Positions 8,612 through 18,124 of a stretch of 33,289 bases of DNA are shown here, in pieces. This DNA is from Cryomorphaceae bacterium (lineage in GTDB: Bacteria > Bacteroidota > Bacteroidia > Flavobacteriales > Schleiferiaceae): assembly GCA_013205365.1 (NCBI GenBank), contig JABMNC010000044.1, positions 1-33,289 on the forward strand, read 5' to 3'. The position numbers were made by a program, and so were the translations under genes. Each line of letters begins with the position of its first letter. The first letter of the stretch is position 1. Below the pieces are notes generated by a model that worked only from the letters and a program-made list of their open reading frames with translations, had not been told where the DNA came from and made no database searches.

Positions 8612-10379
8612 ACATCCGCTCAGGCGCCTCAATCCCTAGAAGATCCAAAGCCCGCCTAAGGGAAGAGGCCGTCGCTCGGCTGAGGTCAACGCGGAAGGCG
8701 ATCAAGGCCTCCGATTCCGCATTGAGAATGGAATTGACCTGGTAGAATGCATTGAAGGCCTTAGCGACGTCATAGGCAAACTGGGCAACGACGGCAGGAC
8801 TATAGGTCCGCGCTGCCTGCTCGACAACCTCCGGAAAGCGGTAGATAGTCTGAATCAAGTCTTTGCTGCGTTCGTCGAGGCGAACGTCGGCCCAAGACCA
8901 AGAGCTGGGAAGACCCTCGGACTTGCGCAAAATAGACCGCACTCGAGCATGGCTATATTGAATGAAGGGCCCCGTATGGCCGTTGAAATCAATGGACTCC
9001 TCGGGGTTGAAGACCATGCGTTTGCGAGGATCCACCTTGAGAATGTAGTACTTCAATGCGCCATGGCCCAGAACCTGGTAAAGCTTTGCTTTTTCGGGCT
9101 CGCTAAGACCCTCTGTTTTGCCGAGTTCTTCGCTCAAGGATCGCGCGCTAGCCTCCATCTCGTCCAGTAAATCGTCGGCGTCAACCACCGTGCCCTCCCG
9201 GGACTTCATGCGGCCGTTGGGCAAATCGACCATGCCATAGCTCAAGTGGTAGAGCTCGTCCGCCCAGGGGTAGCCTAATTTTTTGAGAATAAGAAACAAA
9301 ACCCTAAAGTGGTAGTCTTGCTCGTTCCCCACCACATAGGTGAGGCGATTGATGGAGAAGTCCTTAAAACGCTGAATGGCCGTGCCAATATCCTGGGTCA
9401 TGTAGACCGAGGTTCCGTCGCTGCGAAGCACGAGTTTTTCGTCCAACCCATCTTCCCTTAAATCAATCCAGACGGAACCGTCGTCCCGACGGTAAAAAAC
9501 TCCGCTCTGAATACCAGCCTCAATGTCTTGCTTACCCAGCAAGTAGGTTTCAGACTCGTAGTAGTTGCGGTCAAATACAATGCCGAGCCGCTTATAGGTT
9601 GTGTTGAAGCCTGCATAGACCCACTCATTCATGGTGGACCATAGGGCCCGCACCTCAGGGTCGCGGTCTTCCCACTTGCGAAGCATTTCTTGAACCTCGA
9701 GCATGCAGGGAGCATGGTTCTTGGCGTAGTCCTCGGGGTGGCCGGCATCCATGAGTTCGCGAACCTGAGCTCGGTACTCTTGGTCAAAGCGCACATAAAA
9801 GGTTCCGACCCAGTGGTCGCCTTTTTGGCCTGCTGACTCCGGAGTCATTCCGTCGCCAAAATGCTGCCAGGCCCACATGCTCTTGCAAATGTGCACGCCT
9901 CGGTCGTTGATGATCTGCACCTTAACTACCTTTCGCCCGCTGGCCTCAAGAATTCGACTGAGGCTATGCCCTAGGAGAATGTTGCGCACATGCCCCAAAT
10001 GCAAGGGCTTGTTGGTGTTTGGGCTGCTGAATTCGACCATAGCCGCCGGCAATTCTGCATCGACAGGCCAGCATCCCCAGTCCGCACTGCTTCGCAGGGC
10101 GTCAAAGAGGGATTCGAACTGGTCGGAGGCAAGAACTAAATTCAGGAATCCTTGAACGGCGTTAAACCGCGTAAACAATGGAGTGGCCTTGAGAAGAGCG
10201 GCACCTATTTCGTTTGCGGTTTCGACAGGGGATTTGCGGCTCAGCTTTAAAAAGGGGAAAACCACCAAGGTGGCGTCTCCCTCAAATTCTTTGCGCGTTG
10301 GCTGTAGCTCTGGCGATGCCTCCCAGCCATAGAGGTCGCGCAGAACCGCAGAAACGGCTGTAACTAATGCTTCAGTCAT
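8610..10379 (-). CDS. argS: Arginyl-tRNA synthetase
   Basis: MVEFSSPNTNKPLHLGHVRNILLGHSLSRILEASGRKV, VGNEQDYHFRVLFLILKKLGY, YGMVDLPNGRMKSREGTVVDADDLLDEM, C-terminal anticodon-binding domain ending in APERM. Confidence 0.97.
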   Translation of the reverse strand: MTEALVTAVSAVLRDLYGWEASPELQPTRKEFEGDATLVVFPFLKLSRKSPVETANEIGAALLKATPLFTRFNAVQGFLNLVLASDQFESLFDALRSSADWGCWPVDAELPAAMVEFSSPNTNKPLHLGHVRNILLGHSLSRILEASGRKVVKVQIINDRGVHICKSMWAWQHFGDGMTPESAGQKGDHWVGTFYVRFDQEYRAQVRELMDAGHPEDYAKNHAPCMLEVQEMLRKWEDRDPEVRALWSTMNEWVYAGFNTTYKRLGIVFDRNYYESETYLLGKQDIEAGIQSGVFYRRDDGSVWIDLREDGLDEKLVLRSDGTSVYMTQDIGTAIQRFKDFSINRLTYVVGNEQDYHFRVLFLILKKLGYPWADELYHLSYGMVDLPNGRMKSREGTVVDADDLLDEMEASARSLSEELGKTEGLSEPEKAKLYQVLGHGALKYYILKVDPRKRMVFNPEESIDFNGHTGPFIQYSHARVRSILRKSEGLPSSWSWADVRLDERSKDLIQTIYRFPEVVEQAARTYSPAVVAQFAYDVAKAFNAFYQVNSILNAESEALIAFRVDLSRATASSLRRALDLLGIEAPERM

Positions 10380-10384
10380 GGAGG

Positions 10385-11320
10385 TTAACGATTGGAAGGT
10401 TTGCTTAAACGATCCTGCAATCGGTATACGGTATTTTGGAGCAGGCGGAATGCAGCAGATCCCATGGCGTTCCCGCCCTTGTCGAGCAGGGGATTGATTT
10501 CGGTAAACTCAATGCAGCGGACCTTGGAATCATCAGCAAAAAGTTCGAGCAAATGCTTCGCTTCCGACTCCTCAAAACCTCCCGGAACTGGAGTGCCGGT
10601 ACCTACTGAAATGCTCGGATCCATGGAGTCCACGTCAAAAGACACATAAATCATGTCGCATTCCGCCATTTGACTGATAACCTGCTTCACGATGCTTTCG
10701 ATTCCTTGAGTGCGGACCTCGGGCACTCGAAAAACCTTAATGCCGTATTTGGCAATGAGTGCATTTTCTGGCCCTTCGGTACTTCGCAGACCAATGTAGG
10801 CCAAGTCTTCGGGACGCACTCTTTGGGTCGGACCCTTAAGCTTAATCCAAGATTCACGGGTCACCAAACTCGGTTCGTTTATTTTACAGGCTAGATTGTC
10901 TTCGCCCAATGCGGTTGCCAGGGGCATTCCGTGCAGATTACCCGAGGGAGAGGTGTAGGGGGAATGCAGGTCGGCGTGCGCATCAATCCAAACCACCCCG
11001 AGCCTCGCCAAGGGAAAAGCCTGCTTGATTCCCGCAATGGTTCCGCCTGCATTGGAGTGGTCTCCACTAATTATCAGCGGGAACTGCCCGTCGTCAAGGG
11101 TTTCGGCCACAACGGCTGAGATGCGACGGTACATGCGCACGATGCCTCGAATCCTTTTGCCATAGGGAGTCTCGGGATGACGGTAGAGAAGGGCGTTGTT
11201 AGTTTGCACCTTGCGAGGCTGCAGGGACCTAAAAAACTTGGGCTGAATGCGAAAGGATGCACTGCGAATGGCGGCGTATCCGAGGCTCGATCCTCGAGTG
11301 CCTGCTCCCAATTCAGACAT
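10385..11320 (-). CDS. Arginase family protein
   Basis: LIISGDHSNAGGTIAG, LGVVWIDAHADLHSP, MIYVSFDVDSMDPSISVGTGTPVPGG: Mn-binding arginase/ureohydrolase motifs. MSELGAGTRG start at 11320 preferred over the track start at 11341. Confidence 0.9.
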   Translation of the reverse strand: MSELGAGTRGSSLGYAAIRSASFRIQPKFFRSLQPRKVQTNNALLYRHPETPYGKRIRGIVRMYRRISAVVAETLDDGQFPLIISGDHSNAGGTIAGIKQAFPLARLGVVWIDAHADLHSPYTSPSGNLHGMPLATALGEDNLACKINEPSLVTRESWIKLKGPTQRVRPEDLAYIGLRSTEGPENALIAKYGIKVFRVPEVRTQGIESIVKQVISQMAECDMIYVSFDVDSMDPSISVGTGTPVPGGFEESEAKHLLELFADDSKVRCIEFTEINPLLDKGGNAMGSAAFRLLQNTVYRLQDRLSKPSNR

Positions 11321-11345
11321 GGCCGTTATCAACTGCAGCATATTC

Positions 11346-11371
11346 CAAAGGTAGGAATTGGCCTACCTTTG
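11346..11371. promoter_or_regulatory. Divergent promoter with perfect 10-bp inverted repeat (CAAAGGTAGG-N6-CCTACCTTTG)
   Basis: Each arm contains TACCTTTG, matching the Bacteroidota -7 consensus TAnnTTTG, pointing outward toward arginase (minus) and ftsK (plus). Confidence 0.6.
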
Positions 11372-11381
11372 AACGCAGTCC

Positions 11382-13754
11382 ATGGCCCGAACTTCCAAAA
11401 ACTCCACGTCGTCGAGATTAAGCGACCTAAAGTCAGCCTGGCTAGACGTCAAGCAGAGCCCATCCCTTCACGCAGTACTCGGTCTGACCGTCCTTTTTAT
11501 CGGACTCTTGGGCTTTGTTGCCAGCACTTCGACCCTCTTCACTTGGACTTCGGACTACAGTGCCCTTGAGCTGGGTTTTGCCCAGGTTTTGAGCCAGCGC
11601 GACATCGTCATTCAAAATACCCTCGGCTCCATCGGCGCAGCGGTGGGCATGGTGGTAACGGTGCGCGGATTTGGTATCGCCTCCCTCCTTCTTTGGACCG
11701 TGATCATGGCCTTTGGCTTGCGCTGGGGTTTGGGAATCGAACTCAGGGCACTTCGCTGGGCGAGGCGCAGTTTGCTTAGGGCATTGTTAATTACTTCAGG
11801 GCTTGCACTGCTGCCTTGGAACGCCGGCGACGCCGTGGTCGGGGACTATGGACGCGTTATTGCAACCTGGTCCACACACTGGCTAGGCCTTCTCGGGGCC
11901 TGCTTGACCTGGATGGTCCTTGCCCTGATCCACACAGTATGGGTTTTTCAGCTGCGTCCGCAAATGCTCGGGCAGCACCTGGCCAACCGCTTTGCGGCAA
12001 CCGACGCCCTGAATGAAGTCCCAATCGACGAAGAGGCTGAGCTAATTCCCGACGAAGGCCCCTTGGTGGTTGACCTGTTTGGCAGCGAGCCAAATCAAAG
12101 TCCGCCATGGAATGAAGACGATGAGGATCTTGCACTCGAGCCAAGCATGGTCGCAGATGATGACCTCGATCTCGAGATTCAATCGACGGTTGAGGCTCCA
12201 CAGGCCAGCCCCTCACTGGTCAAACCGGCTGCTGCCTCTGATATGGGACCCTACGACCCGAGACGCGACCTTTCGCGCTACCAAACCCCTCCCCTTCAGC
12301 TGCTCAATGACTACGGGCAATCCACGGCCAAAGTGGACCAAGAGGAACTGGAGGCCAATAAGGAGCGGATTCTTGAAACCCTGCGCAACTACAAAATCGA
12401 GATTTCTAAGATCAAGGCCACCGTGGGTCCAACAGTAACCCTCTATGAAATTGTTCCCGAGGCCGGAGTCCGCATCAGTAGGATTAAGTCGCTAGAGGAC
12501 GACATCGCGCTAAGTCTGAGTGCTTTGGGCATAAGAATTATTGCTCCTATCCCCGGTAAAGGAACCATTGGCATCGAGGTACCAAACCGTCACCCCCAGA
12601 TGGTGAGCATGCGGTCGGTGCTGGCCTCAGAAAAGTTCCAGAAGTCTGATATGGATTTACCCTTGGCCTTGGGCAAGACCATCTCTAACGAGGTTTATAT
12701 TGTTGACCTTGCCAAAATGCCCCACCTCCTGATGGCTGGTGCTACGGGTCAGGGTAAGTCGGTGGGGCTCAATGCGATTATCGCATCGATTTTGTACAAG
12801 AAGCACCCGGCTGAGGTAAAGTTTGTACTGGTGGACCCCAAAAAGGTGGAACTGACCCTCTACAACACCATTGAACGGCACTTTTTGGCCAAGCTGCCTG
12901 GGGACGATGAGGCCATTATTACGGACACCAACAAGGTAATTTACACGCTGAACTCCTTGTGCATTGAGATGGATCAGCGCTATGAATTGCTGAAGTCTGC
13001 CATGGTGCGGAATCTCAAGGAATACAATGTCAAGTTCACTGCCCGCAAACTCAACCCTGAGGAGGGGCACCGCTATTTGCCCTACATTATTTTGGTGATT
13101 GACGAGTTTGCCGATTTAATTATGACTGCCGGCAAAGAGGTTGAAATGCCGATCGCTCGGCTTGCTCAGCTTGCACGCGCCATTGGCATTCACTTGATTG
13201 TGGCCACACAGCGTCCTTCGGTAAACGTTATCACGGGCATTATTAAAGCGAACTTCCCAACGCGTATTGCCTTTAAGGTCAGTGCCAAGATTGACTCCCG
13301 CACGATTCTCGATGCGGGCGGCGCGGAACAATTAATAGGCAAGGGCGACATGCTAATCTCGAGCGGCAACGACTTGATTCGCCTGCAGTGTGCCTTTTTG
13401 GATACCCCCGAGGTGGAGCAAATTTGCGAGTTTATTGGGAGCCAGCAAGGTTATCCCGATGCCTACCAGCTGCCAGAATACGAGTCCGAGGAGGGCCGCC
13501 TTGGCGGTGGCGGCAACTTTAGTGCCGAGGAACGCGACAGCATGTTTGAAGAGGCCGCTCGCATGGTAGTAATTCACCAGCAGGGCTCGGCATCGCTTTT
13601 GCAACGCAAGCTTAAGCTTGGCTACAATCGCGCAGGTCGCTTGGTCGATCAGCTCGAAGACGCTGGAATCATTGGCCCCTTTGAGGGGTCCAAGGCACGC
13701 CAAGTTCTGATTCAGGATGAAGTGCAACTTAACGAACGTCTCAAAAACTTATGA
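11382..13754 (+). CDS. ftsK: DNA translocase FtsK/SpoIIIE
   Basis: N-terminal TM segments, acidic linker, motor domain: MAGATGQGKSVGLNAIIASILYKKHPAEVKFVLVDPKKVELTLYN, ILVIDEFADLIMTAGKEVE, LARAIGIHLIVATQRPSVNVITGIIKANFPTRIAFKVSAKIDSRTILD; C-terminal gamma winged helix (ASLLQRKLKLGYNRAGRLVDQLEDAGIIGP). Confidence 0.98.
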   Translation: MARTSKNSTSSRLSDLKSAWLDVKQSPSLHAVLGLTVLFIGLLGFVASTSTLFTWTSDYSALELGFAQVLSQRDIVIQNTLGSIGAAVGMVVTVRGFGIASLLLWTVIMAFGLRWGLGIELRALRWARRSLLRALLITSGLALLPWNAGDAVVGDYGRVIATWSTHWLGLLGACLTWMVLALIHTVWVFQLRPQMLGQHLANRFAATDALNEVPIDEEAELIPDEGPLVVDLFGSEPNQSPPWNEDDEDLALEPSMVADDDLDLEIQSTVEAPQASPSLVKPAAASDMGPYDPRRDLSRYQTPPLQLLNDYGQSTAKVDQEELEANKERILETLRNYKIEISKIKATVGPTVTLYEIVPEAGVRISRIKSLEDDIALSLSALGIRIIAPIPGKGTIGIEVPNRHPQMVSMRSVLASEKFQKSDMDLPLALGKTISNEVYIVDLAKMPHLLMAGATGQGKSVGLNAIIASILYKKHPAEVKFVLVDPKKVELTLYNTIERHFLAKLPGDDEAIITDTNKVIYTLNSLCIEMDQRYELLKSAMVRNLKEYNVKFTARKLNPEEGHRYLPYIILVIDEFADLIMTAGKEVEMPIARLAQLARAIGIHLIVATQRPSVNVITGIIKANFPTRIAFKVSAKIDSRTILDAGGAEQLIGKGDMLISSGNDLIRLQCAFLDTPEVEQICEFIGSQQGYPDAYQLPEYESEEGRLGGGGNFSAEERDSMFEEAARMVVIHQQGSASLLQRKLKLGYNRAGRLVDQLEDAGIIGPFEGSKARQVLIQDEVQLNERLKNL

Positions 13755-14407
13755 TTACTCGTTTGCTTTTTACCGCGGGCTTTTGCCTGATTTCCTTCTT
13801 CTCGTCAGCGCAGTCCGAAACTCCATTGGCTTATGTGCAGCGGGTGAAGAAGCAGGCCCTCACTTATTCCGACCAAAAGATTGGCTTTACTTCGGTGCTT
13901 GACGCGCCAGGGCGCAACGGCCAGCGGGTTCAGCGCAAAACAAGCGGCGAGGTCTGGGTAAAGGGAGAGTCCGCCAAGTTGGTGCTCCAAGGGCAAACCT
14001 TCTTTTTCAAGAGCGGAGTGGTTACAACCGTTAGCCCAGAAGACGAAGAAATAACGGTCCGCAAACTCAATGGCGATGCCAACCAGTATACTCCTGCGGT
14101 GCTACTTGGCAAGTACGAGAAGAATTCTTCTTTTGCATGGGCAGGAACTGAAACGATCGCTGGTAAGACAATCAAGTTCGTCAGTATGATACCCAAGAAC
14201 GATCCCGACGTAGCCAAAGTGATTCTTGGAGTCGATACCAAAACCTTGAAGCTGTATAGCTTTACCGAAGAGGCAAGGAACGGAACGAAGTCTACAGTCA
14301 CCATGCTGTCCTATGAAACCAACAAGGGTTTGACTACCAACGACGTGGAGTTCAAGCGATCCAACTACCCGGCGAACTACGAATACATCGCGCCTAAAGT
14401 ACAGTAA
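13751..14407 (+). CDS. LolA-like outer membrane lipoprotein carrier protein
   Basis: Signal peptide; GEVWVKGESAKLVLQGQTFFFKSGVVTTVSPEDEEITVRKL. Placement between ftsK and lptF matches LolA in Bacteroidota. Start overlaps the ftsK stop (ATGA). Confidence 0.8.
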   Translation: MITRLLFTAGFCLISFFSSAQSETPLAYVQRVKKQALTYSDQKIGFTSVLDAPGRNGQRVQRKTSGEVWVKGESAKLVLQGQTFFFKSGVVTTVSPEDEEITVRKLNGDANQYTPAVLLGKYEKNSSFAWAGTETIAGKTIKFVSMIPKNDPDVAKVILGVDTKTLKLYSFTEEARNGTKSTVTMLSYETNKGLTTNDVEFKRSNYPANYEYIAPKVQ

Positions 14408-14412
14408 GCGAT

Positions 14413-15813
14413 TTGGGTAAGCTAGACCGCTACTTTATCGCGAACTTCATACAATTATTTGCCAAAACACTGGCGATGAGCGTGTTCATACTGCTCATGC
14501 AAATGGTTTGGAAGTATATGGATGACCTTGCCGGTCGGGGAATTTCGCTTTGGCGCATCCTCGAACTAATGGGCTACTGGTCGGTGTCTATTTTACCCAT
14601 GGCGGCACCCATTGCGGTCCTTTTTGCGGCCATCATGGTTTATGGTCAATGGGCGGAATCGCGAGAATACGCCGCAACGAAGGCCTCGGGATTTTCCTTT
14701 CTTCGCATGCTTAGGCCTCTGTTTTTGGTACTGAGTGTTATTGGAGTTCTCATGTTTTTGGTGAGCAACAACTTCATTCCAGTCGCCAACTACAAAGGAG
14801 AGAATTTATTGCTGAACATCGCTCGTCAGAAACCCACGTTCAAACTAAAGCCAGGGGTTTTTGTAGCGGGTCTCGACGGATTCAGCGTGAAAATTGGCCG
14901 CAAGGAAGAGAACCGAATCTATGATGTAATCCTTTATGACCATCGAGAACGGGGCCAAGGGAACGTTGGGGTCTTGACCGCTCCCGAAGGCGAAGTGCGC
15001 TACCCCGAGGGAAGTCCAACGATGACCCTCGTACTTCGCAACGGCAGAAGCTACCTTGACGTGAAGGAATCAATACGACAGGAGCGGCTGCGGCAGGGTT
15101 CTATGGTGGCCGAATTTGACAGTATGGTAGTACGGCTTGATATGTCTTCGTTTTTGCTGGGGGATTTAGGCGGGGTTCAGCGCAGCAATGAGTACAACAT
15201 GCTCACCATAAGCCAGCTGGATACCTCGATTGACCTGATTGAAGGCCAAATAAAAGCCCGTGTTGCAGAAGTTTCTAAAGGAATGCAGCGAAAGTTGGGG
15301 GGATGGGTTGGCGACAGCCTAATCGGATTTTCAGAGGCTGACCCCAAATTAACGGTTTCTGAAAGAATTCAGCCCATTCACCGCTATCGGGCGACCCAAA
15401 GCGCCCTGAATCTGGCGCAGACTAATAGGGATTACATGAATCAAATAGCCTCAGAATTGGATTGGCGCAACCAACACCTCTCCAGGCATTATTTAGAGTG
15501 GCATAAGAAATTCAGCGTGGCCGTGGCATGTATGCTTTTGTTCTTCGTAGGCGCAGCACTAGGCAGCATCATTCAGCGCGGCGGCTTTGGTTGGGCTTTT
15601 GTGTCGAGCGTGCTTTTGTTCCTACTGCATTATGTACTCACTATGGTTTCTGAAAAACTCGGACGCACTTGGGTACTGAGTCCGTTTTGGGCCATATGGG
15701 GACCAAACCTTGCCCTGATGCCGATTGCTTTATTTATGGTTTGGTGGGCCTCTATCGACGGGCAATTGCCCCTTCATTGGATTCGAAGACGCATTAAAAC
15801 CAGCGCTCAGTGA
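14413..15813 (+). CDS. LptF/LptG family LPS export permease
   Basis: LDRYFIANFIQLFAKTLAMSVFILLMQMVWKYMDDLAGRG...PMAAPIAVLFAAIMVYGQWAESREYAATKASGFSFLRMLRPL; C-terminal TM bundle. TTG start. Confidence 0.92.
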   Translation: MGKLDRYFIANFIQLFAKTLAMSVFILLMQMVWKYMDDLAGRGISLWRILELMGYWSVSILPMAAPIAVLFAAIMVYGQWAESREYAATKASGFSFLRMLRPLFLVLSVIGVLMFLVSNNFIPVANYKGENLLLNIARQKPTFKLKPGVFVAGLDGFSVKIGRKEENRIYDVILYDHRERGQGNVGVLTAPEGEVRYPEGSPTMTLVLRNGRSYLDVKESIRQERLRQGSMVAEFDSMVVRLDMSSFLLGDLGGVQRSNEYNMLTISQLDTSIDLIEGQIKARVAEVSKGMQRKLGGWVGDSLIGFSEADPKLTVSERIQPIHRYRATQSALNLAQTNRDYMNQIASELDWRNQHLSRHYLEWHKKFSVAVACMLLFFVGAALGSIIQRGGFGWAFVSSVLLFLLHYVLTMVSEKLGRTWVLSPFWAIWGPNLALMPIALFMVWWASIDGQLPLHWIRRRIKTSAQ

Positions 15814-16946
15814 GAATTCTGCATTTATGCAACAAGGTGCCCTTCCCAGGGCGCGACGGGAGTAGCCTTGCCATGGAGGCCATGATACGCATTGAGGCGT
15901 CCCTAGGGCATGAGGTACAGGTTGTTGCGCTAAACACCGACAAGCATTGGGTGCATCATCCCTCCTCCCCGATTGCTGGGGCGTCCCTCGAAGCCATTGA
16001 TCTCCAAACGGCACCCCGCTGGAACACGGCCTTGGCTAACCTCTTTGAGCGGCAGAGCTACTACGCGAGTAGGTTTTGGAGTGCCGAGGCAGCAAGTCGG
16101 ATTGAAATCCTTGCAGTCACTTGCGACTTGGTGGTTTTTGACAGCCTATTTATGGCAGTCTACCTGCCGCATATTGGCAACAAACCCAGTGTGCTTCGGG
16201 CGCACAACGTTGAGCATTCCATTTGGCAGCGCGGACTCTCCGAAGAACCAATCCTCCGAAGATTTTATGTTTCCCTACAGGCCAAGCGCTTAAAACGTTG
16301 GGAACACGAGGTTTCTGCTCAAGTCTCGCGCATTTGGACCATCAGCAACGAAGACCAGCTTTGGTTTGCCATAGCACATCCAGGAGCGGTTCAATGCCTA
16401 CCCTGCAGCGTCGATTTTCTCAATGGTTCCTGGGAGCAGAGCGGCGCCTCCTCTGCGTCGGCCTACCATCTTGGCGCCATGGATTGGACACCCAACATCC
16501 GAGGAATGCGGTGGTTCATCGATGAGGTTGCGCCAAAACTAAGGAATGCTGAGCTTGAGGTTTTTAGCAAGCACTGGCCATTTGAAGCTTCAACAGGTCC
16601 TGTCAAGCACCAAACCCATGACCTTGACTTTCAAAAATTTGGAGTATTCGTTGCCCCAATCCGTAGCGGAAGCGGAATGCGCATCAAGCTTCTCGAGGCA
16701 ATGGCACGAGGTAAGGCCATTGTAACCACGAGCCTTGGCGCAGAAGGCCTAAAAGCGCAGCACCATGTTCACCTACTTATTGCGGACTCCGCCGAGGATT
16801 TTGCTGCTGCCCTAGACTTGCTCTGCAGCAACCTTGATCTTCGCAGCCGAATAGGCAATGCTGCTGCGGCCCATGCCCGGCAAACGTTTAGCGACGAAGC
16901 GGTTGCCTTGGAACTCAGCAAGGAACTTGCGACCTTTAGCCACTAA
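15810..16946 (+). CDS. Glycosyltransferase (GT4-like)
   Basis: MRILHLCNKVPFPGRDGSSLAMEAM...VLRAHNVEHSIWQRG...KRWEHEVSAQVSRIWTISNED...GSGMRIKLLEAMARGKAIVTTSLGAEGL. GTG start overlaps the lptF stop. Confidence 0.9.
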   Translation: MRILHLCNKVPFPGRDGSSLAMEAMIRIEASLGHEVQVVALNTDKHWVHHPSSPIAGASLEAIDLQTAPRWNTALANLFERQSYYASRFWSAEAASRIEILAVTCDLVVFDSLFMAVYLPHIGNKPSVLRAHNVEHSIWQRGLSEEPILRRFYVSLQAKRLKRWEHEVSAQVSRIWTISNEDQLWFAIAHPGAVQCLPCSVDFLNGSWEQSGASSASAYHLGAMDWTPNIRGMRWFIDEVAPKLRNAELEVFSKHWPFEASTGPVKHQTHDLDFQKFGVFVAPIRSGSGMRIKLLEAMARGKAIVTTSLGAEGLKAQHHVHLLIADSAEDFAAALDLLCSNLDLRSRIGNAAAAHARQTFSDEAVALELSKELATFSH

Positions 16947-18124
16947 TGGAAGCTATAGCATTGATTTTTTGGGGGCTTGCTCTGGTTCCCTACAGTCTTT
17001 TTCCCTTGGTTCTGAAGGCCTTAGGTCAAAAACCGAAAAGCCTAGAAGAAGCCAAGCAGCAGCCTAAGCTGCCTAGGGTATCGGTTGTTTTTGCGGCCTA
17101 CAACGAAGAGGCAAACCTGGCCCGCATGCTCGACCATCTCCTGGCACAGGATTACCCTGGCGAATTGGAAGTTTGGGTGGGTTCCGACCAAAGTACCGAC
17201 CGAAGCGACGAGGTTTTATCGCAGTACAGCGCAAAGCACCCCTCCATCCATTGGATTCGAATGGAGCAGCGCTCGGGCAAAGCACAAATAATCAACCGAT
17301 TGGTGAGCGAATCAAAGGGAGATTGGTTGGTGGGCACCGACGCAAATATTTTGTTTGCCCCCGACTGCATTCGCCAACTTCTTCTCGAAGCCGAGTTAAA
17401 TCCCAAGGCGACGGTGGTGGGCGGATCCTTGTTTTACCGAGGCATGGGCGAATCCGCGGGCCGGGGAATTGCCGACCAAGAGCGCTGGTACATCAATTGG
17501 GAGAACTTTGCCAAACGCGTAGAGTACGACCGAACCGGCTGCGCCATGGGAGTCGAAGGAGGACTATATGCCATTCGCCGTGAAGCCTTCCGCCCCATTC
17601 CATTCGGGACTTTTATGGAGGATTTTTATCTGAGCTTCTCTGCCATGCTCCGCGGTGAAGACGTTGCCTGGTCTATTAACGCAGTCGCGAGCGAAGACGT
17701 CAGCCACGACCGCAACCCAGAGTTCAATCGCAAAGTGCGCATTGCACACGGAAATTGGCAGAATATTGGACGCTTTATTGGCTCCCTTCACAGGCTTCGG
17801 TTGCCGGTGCTTTTGCTTTTTTTAGGGCATAAGCTGCTGCGCTGGACTGCGCCGCTCCTGGTTCTTGGTGGAATACTCTTGGGACTTGTCCCCGGCCAGA
17901 CTTGGTCCGAGGGCGGACAAATAGCCTGGACCCTCTTTGCCGGATTATCTGCCTATACCCTTGCTTTAAGAGCCTTTGCTTTGACTCCCCTCGATCGAGT
18001 ACCGGGTCTGCGCCTACTGAACCACCTGCTGCTAATGAACCTAGCTTTAGGCCTTGGATTCCTGCGCTACCTTCGCGGCCGAACCAACGGTGTTTGGGAA
18101 CCGACTCCACGTACCAACGAATGA
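16946..18124 (+). CDS. Glycosyltransferase family 2 membrane protein
   Basis: PRVSVVFAAYNEEANLARMLDHLLAQDYPGELEVWVGSDQSTDRSDE...LVGTDANILFAPDCIRQLL; C-terminal TM segments. Confidence 0.93.
   Translation: MEAIALIFWGLALVPYSLFPLVLKALGQKPKSLEEAKQQPKLPRVSVVFAAYNEEANLARMLDHLLAQDYPGELEVWVGSDQSTDRSDEVLSQYSAKHPSIHWIRMEQRSGKAQIINRLVSESKGDWLVGTDANILFAPDCIRQLLLEAELNPKATVVGGSLFYRGMGESAGRGIADQERWYINWENFAKRVEYDRTGCAMGVEGGLYAIRREAFRPIPFGTFMEDFYLSFSAMLRGEDVAWSINAVASEDVSHDRNPEFNRKVRIAHGNWQNIGRFIGSLHRLRLPVLLLFLGHKLLRWTAPLLVLGGILLGLVPGQTWSEGGQIAWTLFAGLSAYTLALRAFALTPLDRVPGLRLLNHLLLMNLALGLGFLRYLRGRTNGVWEPTPRTNE

Noticed and set aside
12657-13727. Antisense ORFs (137, 71 and 124 aa) opposite ftsK
   Set aside because: Shadow ORFs of the FtsK motor domain; no independent support.
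17902-18120. N-terminal extension of the ribB ORF in the track
   Set aside because: Overlaps the GT2 gene in another frame; the conserved RibB start is ATG 18121.
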